A stretch of 64,000 nucleotides of DNA from Aegilops tauschii subsp. strangulata (lineage: Eukaryota; Streptophyta; Magnoliopsida; Poales; Poaceae), in the NCBI RefSeq assembly GCF_002575655.3, contig NC_053035.3:499936601-500000600 (forward strand), given 5' to 3'. Numbering within the stretch: the first letter of the stretch is position 1; the number at the start of each line of letters is the position of its first letter. The position numbers were made by a program, and so were the translations under genes. Under the pieces are notes generated by a model that had not been told where the DNA came from, made no database searches, and was given only the letters and a program-made list of their open reading frames with translations. This document shows, one piece after another, positions 23,953-33,342 of this stretch.

Positions 23953-25164
23953 TTGGAGTAAAAGCCTCCACAAAGTCGGTTTCACCTGAAAGGCAAGAGT
24001 CCTTCTCGGACTCCAGGGCGAGACGCCAGGGGCCGCTGGACTCCGCAAAACTTCCTTTTGCGCTTTCCAAAATCCTTGTGGGCTTTCCCCTTTGGCCCAA
24101 ATAAAGTGTTCTCGGACCCAAACATTTCGGGAAACATCCGGAACCCCTTCCGGTGAATTCCGGAACCCTTCCGGAGACCAAACACTATTATCCCATATAT
24201 CAATCTTTATCTCCGGACCATTCCGGAGTTCCTCGTCATGTCCGTGATCTTATCCAGAACTCCGAACAACATTCGGTCACCAACATACATAACTCATATA
24301 ATACTATATCGTCAACGAACGTTTAAGCGTGCGGACCCTACGGGTTCGAGAACTATGTAGACATGACCGAGACACTTCTCTAGTCAATAACCAATAGTGG
24401 AACCTGGATGCCCATATTGGCTGCTACATATTCTACGAAGATCTTTATCGGTCGAACCGCATAACAACATACGTTGTTCCCTTTGTCATCGGTATGTTAC
24501 TTACCCGAGATTCGATCGTCGGTATCTCAATACCTAGTTCAATCTCGTTACCGGCAAGTCTCTTTAGTCGTTCTGTAATGCATCATCCCATAACTAACTC
24601 ATTAGTCACATTGCTTGGAAGGCTTATAGTGATGTGCATTACCGAGAGGGCCCAGAGATACCTCTCCGACAATCGGAGTGACAAATCCGAATCTCGATCT
24701 ATGCCAACTCTACGAACACCATCGGAGACACCTGTAGAGCACCTTTGTAATCACCGAGTTACGTTGTGACGTTTGGTAGCACACAAAGTGTTCCTCCGGT
24801 ATTCGGGAGTTGCATAATCTCATAGTCATAGGAACATGTATAAGTCATGAAGAAAGCACTATAGCAGTAAACTAAACGACCAAGTGCTAAGCTAACGGAA
24901 TGGGTCAAGTCAATCACATCATTCTCCTAATGATGTGATCCCATTTATCAAATGACAACTCATGTCTATGGTTAGGAAACATAACCATCTTTGATCAACG
25001 AGCTAGTCAAGTAGAGGCATACTAGTGACACTCTGTTTGTCTATGTATTCACACATGTATCATGTTGCTGGTTAATACAATTCTAGCATGAATAATAAAC
25101 ATTTATCATGATATAAGGAAATAAATAATAACTTTCTTATTGCCTCTAGGGCATATTTCCTTCA
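23953..25164 (-). repeat. 5' LTR of element A, outer part
   Basis: This continues the LTR started at 6099-6562 and ends at 25164 with the complement of TGAAGGAAATATGCCC. Positions 24326-25164 align with 1-837. A's junction with TNP2 coding sequence is at 25165. Confidence 0.93.
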
Positions 25165-25698
25165 CTCTCATATAGAAATAGCCGCCTTTGCTGGCGTCCC
25201 ATGTCTTGGCCGGTGTTTTCCATAACGTGTCTAACTCCTCTTTCAGTAGCCCCAGATACAGATTAATATTATTTCCCCGCTGTTTCGGCCCTTGAATCAG
25301 CATGGTCATGTGTATGTAATTTGACTTCACGCACAACCAGGAGGGATGTTGTACATTCATGCATACAAACACGGGCCATGTGCTATGGTTGGTGTTCTGG
25401 TTGCCAAACGGATTCATGCCATCGGTACTCGCGCCAAGCACGATGTTCCTTGCATCATCTGTGAAATATCCATATCCGGCGTTGAATGCTCGCCACTGGC
25501 TAGCATCCGCGAGGTGTCTCTGCTTCAGACCATCTCCATCATCGGGCTTCACCCTCTCCGCGTGCCAGCGCATGAGCTTTACTTCCTTAGGATCTACGAA
25601 ATAACGCTGTAGACGGGGAGTGATCGGTAAGTACCATACAAATTTCTGAGGAGATTTCTTCCCGGCCTTCTTGTATCAAGAAGCATTGCACACCGGAC
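25165..25698 (-). pseudogene. CACTA TNP2 transposase, downstream part
   Basis: Minus-strand frame carrying TNP2-family transposase motifs: WYLPITPRLQRYF, MRWHAERVKPDDGDG, and the diagnostic DGMNPFGNQNTNHSTWPV. TNP2 transposases move En/Spm-type CACTA elements by cut and paste in the nucleus. The left end is cut by insertion of element A after GGYFYMR, so the catalytic C-terminal part lies beyond the left edge. The right end is cut by a solo LTR. Skipping that LTR and one TSD copy, the frame continues through CPVCNAS and a TGA where an Arg codon (CGA) is expected, then YKKAGKKSP. It was therefore probably already inactive through a C-to-T change. Confidence 0.9.
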
Positions 25699-27426
25699 TG
25701 AAGGAAATATGCCCTAGAGGCAATAATAAAGTTGTTATTTATATTTCCTTATATCATGGTAAATGTTTATTATTCATGCTAGAATTGTATTAACCGGAAA
25801 CTTGATACATGTGTGGATACATAGACAAAACACAGTGTCCCTAGTAAGCCTCTACTGGACTAGCTCGTTAATCAAAGATGGTTAAGTTTCCTAACCATAG
25901 ACACGTGTTGTCATTTGATGAACGGGATCACATCATTAGGAGAATGATGTGATGGACAAGACCCCTCTGTTAGCTTAGCATAATGATCGTTAAGTTTTAT
26001 TGCTATTGCTTTCTTCATGACATATACATATTCCTTTGACTATGAGATTATGCAACTCCCGGATACCGGAGGAATACCTTGTGTGCTATCAAACATCACA
26101 ACGTAACTGAGTGATTATAATGATGCTCTACAGGTATCTCCGAAGGTGTTTGTTGGGTTGGCATAGATCAAGATTAGGATTTGTCACTCGAGTATCGGAG
26201 AGGTATCTCTGGGCCCTCTCGGTAATGCACATCATAATAAGCCTTGCAAGAAATGTGACTAATGAGTTAGTTGCGGGATGATGTATTATAGAACGGGTAA
26301 AGGGACTTGCCGGTAACGAGATTGAACTAGGTATGAAGATACCGACGATCAAATCTCGGGCAAGTAACATACCGATGACAAAGGGAATTACGTATGTTGT
26401 CATTGTGGTACGACCAATAAAGATCTTCGTAGAATATGTAGGAACCAATATGAGCATCCAGGTTCCGCTGTTGGTTATTGACCGGAGAGGTGTCTCGGTC
26501 ATGTCTACATAGTTCTCGAACTCGTAGGGTCTGCACGCTTAACGTTCGATGACAATTTTGTATTATATGAGTTATGTGATTTGGTGACCGAATGTTGTTC
26601 GGAGTCCCGGATGAGATCACGGACACGACGAGGAGTCTCGAAATGGTCGAGAGGTAAAGATTGATATATAGGATGATAGTATTCGGACACCGGAAGTGTT
26701 CCGGAATGTATCTGGTACATATCAGAGTACCGGGGGGGTTACCGGAACCCGCCGGGGGAAGATATGGGCCATATGGGCCATAGGAGAGGAGCACACCGGC
26801 CCACAAGGGGTGGCGCCCCCCTTATGGTAGGAGGCCGAATAGGAGGAGGTGGGGGTTCGCCCCCCTTTCCTTCCTCCTTCCCTCTTTTCACCCTCCGGTA
26901 AAAGGAATGGGGGGAGGCCGAATTGGACTAGGGGCCCAAGTAGGATTCCTCCTACTTGGGAGCGCCCTAGGCTGCCTCTCTCCCCCTCCCCCCTTTATAT
27001 ATGTGGGGAGGGGGCGCCTAGAAGACACACCAACCATTGTTAGCCGTTTGCGGTGCCCCCCTCCACAGTTTACGCCTCCGGTCATATTCACGTAGTGCTT
27101 AGGCGAAGCCCTGCGCGGATCACTTCACCATCACCGTCACACGCCGTCATGCTGACAAAACTCTCCTCGACACTTTGCTGGATCAAGAGTTCGAGGGACA
27201 TCATCGAGCTGAACGTGTGCAGAACTCAGAGGTGTCGTACGTTTGGTGCTTGATCGGTCGGAACGAGAAGAAGTTCGACTACATCAACCACGTTATCAAA
27301 CGCTTCCGCTTTCGGTCTACGAGGATACGTGGATACACCCTCCCCCTCTCGTTGCTATGCATCTCCTAAATAGATCTTGCGTGAGCGTACGAATATTTTT
27401 GAAATTGCATGCTACGTTCCCCAACA
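25699..27426 (+). mobile_element. Solo Copia LTR (same family as element A)
   Basis: One complete 1728 bp LTR, from TGAAGGAAATATGCCC to CTACGTTCCCCAACA, is flanked by a perfect TSD, CGGAC (25694-25698 and 27427-27431). No internal region is present. It is the product of unequal homologous recombination between the two LTRs of a full element. A TATA-like TATATAT lies at 26996-27002. The LTR belongs to the family of element A and sits in opposite orientation in the same transposase gene. Confidence 0.95.
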
Positions 27427-27958
27427 CGGACAACTATTTTTTTCCGCGTGCTCCTTCCAATAAATGATGCAATCGTTGATGCATGCATGATATCTAATAT
27501 GGGGCAAATCAAGAGGGCACACGATCTTCTTGGCCTCATCGACACTAGTAGGACATAGGTACCCTGTGGGGAGAACTTTATTATGTAGATACTTCAAAAT
27601 TGCCCATCGAGGCTCGCGTCTGTCCATTTTTTTGGCCTTCATATTTAGAAGTTCAAGCGTGAAGCTCAAGCAGGTCACCTCGGGATCACAACTGTCATAA
27701 AATGGAGTCTTCGAGTCTGCCTCCAGTTGCGCCAGCTTGGCCTCCTCTCTTGACACAGCTCTGTCGCTAGTCGTATTCTTGCGAAGCAGGTCTCGAACAT
27801 GAGGGTCCTGCACGGCTTAGTCGCGTCGAAGACTGCTTCGTATCCGCCTCTTCTCTGCCGTGTCTGGTCTCTTCTCCGCCGCCATGTCCTGCACCCTCGT
27901 CTTCGGGTCCATCATCGTTGGTCATCTCTTTGTCTAGCCCCATGTCATTGTCTGACAT
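27427..27958 (-). pseudogene. CACTA TNP2 transposase, upstream part
   Basis: The minus frame 27813-27427 includes the TNP2 segment RYHACINDCIIYWKEHAE followed by the Cys pair CPC, the zinc-binding region before the transposase core. An overlapping frame at 27767-27958 begins at a Met and is rich in Asp, Glu and Gly (MSDNDMGLDKEM), like the acidic N-termini of these proteins. The two frames overlap out of phase, implying an intron or a frameshift near 27770-27810. The gene continues at 25698 beyond the solo LTR. Confidence 0.85.
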
Positions 27959-28581
27959 GTGGACATCTTCATCATCATTTTCAATTATTCACCGAGTATA
28001 GCCATCCATGAAACCAATGCATGAGCAGGTGCACCTTCAAACTGCCACGGTCAAAGGGGTCCAAGATGATGATTAGTTTTCATTTTCTACACGGACATAT
28101 AATCCTAGTCTGTTTATTTGAATAAATGCTGTCCACCGCGTATGACAACCATCTTTCCACCACCCTTCCACTGACCTTCATGATTGCCTGCGTGGCATAA
28201 TAAGCAAAAGAATTATTATCATGCATGTGTGTGTATATATATATATATCAAAGTCATACAAAAATTCGGTATGACCTTTCCTAAAAATAGAACATATAGA
28301 GTTTGCCAGAAATTTGCCGAAACGAAAATAAATTGACATTTCGGCAAAACATAAGCAACTCATGTCAGGGACGATCTGAGAAATACACATAGGTGGCAAC
28401 TCATGCCACACGCACATTCCCACCATCATAGCGCAAACACATATATTTCCATTCCTGCAAAGAACAACTTTTTACTCACCTATATATCATCCCAAGAGAG
28501 GGAGCGAGCACACACGTACGGCAGATGGTCGGTGCCGCTATCTAGCTAGGGATCGAAAGTAGTAGGACAAAGATGCATGAC
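27959..28581 (-). mobile_element. CACTA 5' noncoding region
   Basis: Sequence upstream of the transposase start. I see no further coding motif. A TA run lies at about 28234-28248. ATGAC at 28577-28581 is the left TSD copy of the following solo LTR. Assignment to the CACTA element is by position between TNP2 and the subterminal repeats. Confidence 0.55.
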
Positions 28582-30160
28582 TGATACGTCTTCAACGTAT
28601 CTATAATTTTTACTTGTTCCATGCTGTTATATGATCAATCTTGGATGTTTTAAAATCATTTTATAGCAACTTTATATCATTTTTTCGGACTAACCTATTG
28701 ACATAGTGCCCAGTGCCAGTTGTTGTTTTTGCTTATTTTTTCCCTTCGCAGAAAATCCTTATCAAACGGAGTCCAAACGCAGCGAAACTTTTTGGTGATT
28801 TTTTCTGAACCAGAAAACACCCAGTGGGCCAAAGAAGTACCAGAGGTGAGGTCTGAGCTGAGCACAAGACACCTAGGCGCACCAGGAGGCCCAGGCGCGC
28901 CCAGGTGGGTTGTGCCCACCTCGGAGCCCCCTCCACCGACTATCAGCTCTATAAATACCCAAATATTCCAGAAACCCTAGGCGAGTCGACGAAAAATTGT
29001 TTTAGCCGCTGCAAGTTCCAGAGCCACGAGATCCAATCTAGAGCCCTTTTCCGACACTCCGTCGGAGGGGAACATGATCACAGAGGGGTTCATCATCATC
29101 ATTGGTGCCTCTCCAATGATGCGTGAGTAGTTCAGCTCAGACCTACGGGTCCGTAGGTAGTAGCTAGATGGCTTCTTCTCTCTTTGTTTCTCAATACAAA
29201 GTTCTCTTGGAGATCTATTTGATGTAATGACTTTGTGCGGTGTGTTTGTTGGGATCCGATGAATTGTGAGCTTATGATCAGATTTGTCTTGCTTTAATAT
29301 CCATACTTGATTATTATAGCCTCGTACTTCTTCTCCGATATTTGGGTTTTGTTTGGCCAACTCGATCTATTTATCTTGCAATGAGAAGAGGTATTTTGTG
29401 ATGAGTTTGATCTTGCGATGTCCTTTCCCAGTGACAGAAGGGGCAGCAAGGCACGCATGTATCGTTGCTATTAAGGATACAAAGATGGGTCTATTCCTAC
29501 ATGAATAGATCTTGTCTACATCATGTCATCGTTCTTATTGCATTACTCCATTTCTCCATGAACTTAATACACTAGATGCATGCCGGATAGCGGTCGATGT
29601 GTGGAGTAATAGTAGTAGATGCATAATTGTTTCGGTCTACTAATCTTGGACGTGATGCCTATATACATGATCATTGTCTTGGATATCATCATAACTATTC
29701 ACTTTTCTATCAATTGCCCAACAGTAATTTGTTTACCCACAGTGTGCTATTTCTCGAGAGAAGCCACTAGTGAAATCTACGGGCCCCGGGTCTATTTTCC
29801 TATCATATACTTTCCGATCTACATTGCTATTTGCCTTTTCCTTTATTTGCAACTTTTATTTTCAGATCTATACTATCAAAAACCCAAAAATACCTTGCTA
29901 AATTTTATTTGCCGTTGTTCCATTTGGTTTTACCCATCTATCTTTTTACTAATCAATTACCCGAGAGGGATTGACAACCCCTCTACGCGTCGGGTTGCAA
30001 GTATTTGTTATTTGTGTGCAGGTACCGTTTACATAGTGTTGCGTGGTTCTCCTACTGGTTTGATAACCTTGGTTTCATAATTGAGGGCAATGCTTAACGT
30101 CGTTGTGCTGCATCAACCCTTCCTCTTTGGGGAAATACCGACGCATCTCAAGCCACGTCA
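28582..30160 (+). mobile_element. Solo Gypsy-type LTR (TGATACGTCTTCAACG family)
   Basis: A single 1579 bp LTR begins TGATACGTCTTCAACGTATC and ends CAAGCCACGTCA. It is flanked by a perfect TSD, ATGAC (28577-28581 and 30161-30165). A TATA box (TATAAATA) is at 28950-28957. Triticeae Gypsy families of the Sabrina/WHAM group begin this way; I do not commit to one. The ORF at 29619-30080 is within the LTR and not supported as a gene. Confidence 0.92.
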
Positions 30161-30165
30161 ATGAC

Positions 30166-30815
30166 TTACTTCTAAAATGGGTAGATCTAGTTGGAAGGAC
30201 ATGCTCTACCTAACTAGTGGAGAGGGATGGAGTGCTAGCTAGTGAGACAAGGTAGGAGTGGGGATAGGGAATGAAGGAGGGAGAGACAAATAAAGTGAGA
30301 AGCTAGATAGAGAGAAAGAGAGGTCATTAATGGAGGAGATGATGGATGGGGTTATTAATGGGGAGAGAAGAGAGGTAGAACAAGGAAGAACTAAGTGAGG
30401 GGGTAGAGGAGGGAGAGGGAAAAGGGGAGAGGGGGGTGTGAGGAAAGGTGGTTTCTACGCGTAGCAGTGGCGAGGGATGGCAAACCGCGCTACTGCTAAG
30501 CTCCATAGCAGTAGCGCGTGTCATCAGACCAGCGCTTCTGCTAAGTGAGGCCCATCTGCTGGCACCATGCAGACATAGCGGTAGCGGTGGGCCACCGACA
30601 TGCACTACTGCTACGGAAATAGTAGTAGCGCTGGTTTTTGCCAAACGCTACTAATATGGGCAGCCTTCGGTTGGTGGCAATGTGACCACTTGGCAGTAGC
30701 GCTGCTCGGCCGGCAGCGCTACGGCTACTTCACTACCTGTAGCGCTGGATCGTTACACGTGCTACCACTAAGTAGCAGTAGCGCTTCTCCCCATGCCAGC
30801 ACTACTGCTAAGATT
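30166..30815 (-). mobile_element. CACTA terminal region with subterminal repeats
   Basis: After a purine-rich stretch, 30470-30815 contains repeated short motifs on both strands around AGTAGCGCT and CGCTACTGCTA. One is a perfect 13-bp inverted pair (CGCGCTACTGCTA at 30486-30498 and its complement at 30506-30518). Dense subterminal repeats of this kind bind the transposase-associated protein at CACTA ends. The expected terminal TAGTG is not visible after 30815, so this end is probably truncated. Confidence 0.7.
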
Positions 30816-30875
30816 CTATGATCACCACCCGTTCGATCCCGTGGTTCTTACTTTACTGGATCGTCGTCGATGCAG

Positions 30876-31260
30876 GAAAAGCTCTCCCAGTGGATCCAGA
30901 GGAGGCGCGCGGAGGACCCAACGCTGACCGTCGCCGACATCATTGCACACATACAGGTACGTACATACACAATCTGAAACACTGGTTTTGAATGCAACAG
31001 TGACAGTCTCCAGTTGAGATACATAAATTAGATTGATTGATCTGTCCCTCGGCGCACGCATATCTACGAGATGGTTATGAAATCCGGTGCTAAATGTTCT
31101 TACCAACATTATTGTTTGGCAGTGCGAAATGGAATATGGTGGAGCCAGGGACGCGCAAGCCTTCCCGAGATCAGCACACCGGCAGCCGGCTTGGGGAAGC
31201 CGGAGCGGCGAGGACGGCCCCGTGAGCTCCGACGACACCACCGCCATGGACGTGGCCTGA
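30876..31260 (+). pseudogene. 3' end of an unrecognised spliced gene (two exons)
   Basis: An acceptor-like GATGCAG precedes an 81-nt frame (30876-30956, 27 codons, starting EKLSQWIQRRRAEDP) that ends at CAG followed by GTACGTACA, a good donor. A 166-nt gap with an acceptor-like TTTGGCAG leads into a 138-nt frame (31123-31260, starting CEMEYGGARDAQAF) that ends with TGA. Both frames are phase 0, GC-rich and lack internal stops. I do not recognise the protein, and nothing upstream is recognisable. It lies directly against the broken CACTA end, so it is either a gene remnant cut by the transposon or a captured fragment. Chance is possible given the short length. Confidence 0.45.
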
Positions 31261-31864
31261 TGGAACCATGCACGCGTTGTGGAACGGCAAAGATCGAATA
31301 CAATCCGAATAGATGGACAAACGGCGTACTACCTTTTTTGGGCTTGAGCACAAGAAGCGTTGGTTTTTCTCGTGTACGGAAGTAAAGAGTAGCCGTCGGA
31401 TAAAGCAATTGTTGCAAGTATTCCCTCCGTTTCTCTCCGTTTCGTTTTACTCCACGTGTAAGATTTGTGTTAAGACACTCTTAACCAGCAAATGTCAATT
31501 GGGAAGTACGGCAATTACGAACGATTTGCATGGCAATTTATGTTGGTCGTGGGTGGCAGGTTTAGTTGGCAAGCATGGCAAATCTGTCTCGCTGCATTTT
31601 TCTTTTTGCCAGGATGTGTGCACATAATAGATTCAGATGAGTTTAAAATAATTCTGCCTTCACGATCCCAAAATAAAAGGGCGTGATTCAAATAATGTAT
31701 GTAAACATATTCATTGTAATGATTTTGTAATGTATTTCTTCTACTTAATAGAAAAACAAAATTGCAGATGTGTTAAATGGGCCATGCAGTGGATGGACCT
31801 TTTCAATCATGCCGCAAGCTCCCACCACAAGTCGTATATTAGAGAACCTCGGTGACCACTTGCA
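31261..31864. other. Unassigned sequence
   Basis: No coding, RNA or clear repeat structure. TTCCCTCCGTTTCTCTCCGT near 31421-31440 resembles a Stowaway MITE end, but no matching second end was found. The left breakpoint of element D lies somewhere here. Confidence 0.4.
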
Positions 31865-32170
31865 TCAGAATGACAGGTTTTCGGCATGGTTTATACCCAA
31901 AGGCGAATGGGTGGAAAGAGGAGCAACAGGACGTCTCACAGATGGTTCCCTCACCACTTCAGTAGTGATGGAGGCACCATTAGGACTTCCATATGCAAAT
32001 CTTTTCACAACTGCTGGTCCAGCCAATGCATTCATATTGCCAGCTTGGTCGGCCAACATCCAAACAAGCTCCTTGGGTGTATAAAGCTTATCCTTTTGCG
32101 AGTTTGATCTGAATTCAGTTCGGAGAAGCTCTGCGGGCTCGGTAAGATGCCTGTTGCTCTGTTCGGTCAT
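31865..32170 (-). pseudogene. Gag-like N-terminal ORF of truncated element D
   Basis: This 101-codon minus ORF starts 39 nt downstream of a canonical tRNA-Met primer site, where gag begins in LTR elements. It has no zinc knuckle or recognisable capsid motif in the part present, and no protease, integrase or RT follows because D is truncated. Assignment rests on position only. Confidence 0.45.
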
Positions 32171-32209
32171 CTCGCTCTAGAACGGTTAGGCCATAAATTA
32201 GACCACAAT

Positions 32210-32221
32210 GCTCTGATACCA
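32210..32221 (-). other. Primer-binding site of element D
   Basis: The minus strand reads TGGTATCAGAGC, the exact plant tRNA-iMet primer site, two bases inside the end of the adjoining LTR. It fixes the orientation of D as minus. Confidence 0.85.
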
Positions 32222-32223
32222 GT

Positions 32224-33342
32224 TGAAAGAATCGAGATAGACATATGGGGGTGAACAAGGACAACTACATTTTTTTTATTAGCAAGTTTAAGCAATTTGG
32301 AATATAAAGGTGTGCCTAAACAATTGCTATGATGAAATAAACATCCTATATGATGCTTGCAAGGCCATGACTAAAATAAACCATACATGTTGAGTTATGG
32401 TTAGAGATAACTGTAGACACTGGAGATGATAATGTATTTCGATATTCAATTCCGTTGAAGTAAACAAATCACCGCATGGGGGATGGGTGTTACCATGAAG
32501 GAACACCAAACACCACGAAGGCTCACCATATTATCCTTGATATATCATCACGAAGACGATTCCCATCCACTAGTGGTAGACCCTGAGACGACCTTCAAAC
32601 CTTTACAAACTTCAGGGGTAAATCATAAATCAATTCTTTATCGAAAAGTCCAATAGCCTAGGAGTCTCCAACCTCCAAGAGTAACAATAATAAAGGAGAA
32701 ATGCTCGAAACTTGATCAAATCATGATTGCTTATGTCCAAACAGAGAGGAGTGGATTTGGGTGAAATCTCTCAAGAATTCTCAAAGAAATCTTCGATTTA
32801 GAGTGGGGAATATGAGTGAGAGCATTTCTCGGATGTAGGTCAATGTATCTAACTGGTCAACTAACCCACAATGTGGTGGGTGTTATTTATAGGAGGGAAA
32901 TGTGACTATTTTATGGTTGAAATTGTACGCCCGAATAGTCGTTGGGTAGAGCACTGATCCAGCAACCGGGTAGCAATGTAAAGGACAAGGCTGAACAGTA
33001 CGGGTGATGACCGGCTAGAATTTTATGCTCTCGAATTGTCACCACGCCCCCTAGTCCAGCCAGATTGGACGGACAGTTCAACCGCACCTGGACACTAGTC
33101 GGCCAGGATTTTTGGCCCTCAAGTACACCCATCACCTAGTCGGACTGGCCGGACAATCCGACCGCACCTGGACACTACTCGGCCAGGATTTCTGGCTCTC
33201 AAGTATCACCCATTGCCTGCTCGGACTGTCCGGCCAAAATGTGTTCAGATAATACGACCACCTGAATGTAACCTTTTTGCCTATTTTTTTGACATAGGTT
33301 ATCTTGGTGGCTTCTTTGTATTAAGCTTTTGAGGAGATAACT
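32224..33342 (-). repeat. LTR of element D, first part (5' LTR)
   Basis: Read on the minus strand the LTR ends CTTTCA at 32224. A TATA box, TATAAATA, is at 32884-32891 on the minus strand, supporting a promoter-bearing LTR. A degenerate repeat with the core GGACAGT/GGACAATCC-GACCGCACCTGGACACTA-TCGGCCAGGATTT appears at about 33068-33112 and again at 33151-33195. The LTR is broken at 33342 by the LARD (TSD TAACT, 33338-33342) and resumes at 45106. Confidence 0.7.

Larger units (their letters stand above)
1..25164 (-). mobile_element. Copia element A (Angela-like), minus strand, split by nested elements
   Basis: This is an LTR retrotransposon of the Angela/WIS/BARE Copia group read on the minus strand. 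It consists of a 3' LTR (1-837, continuing off the window), a polypurine tract, gag-pol, a leader of about 1.2 kb, a primer-binding site, and a 5' LTR in two pieces (6099-6562 and 23953-25164). The two pieces are separated by element B at 6563-23947. The pieces sum to about 1676 bp, normal for the family. A lies in a CACTA TNP2 transposase. The five bases after its right end are CTCTC, and the matching TSD copy would lie left of the window. Over the roughly 837 bp shared by both LTRs I count about 30 substitutions (3-4%), making A the oldest of the three nested Copia elements. Confidence 0.93.

Noticed and set aside
28226..28250. TG/TA dinucleotide run
   Set aside because: Short simple sequence with no further meaning.
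29619..30080. 153-codon hydrophobic ORF suggesting a membrane protein
   Set aside because: Entirely inside the solo Gypsy-type LTR at 28582-30160; T-rich sequence yields hydrophobic residues.
31421..31470. Possible Stowaway MITE (CTCCGTTTC words)
   Set aside because: Only one end-like stretch is visible; no matching inverted end or TA duplication was found.
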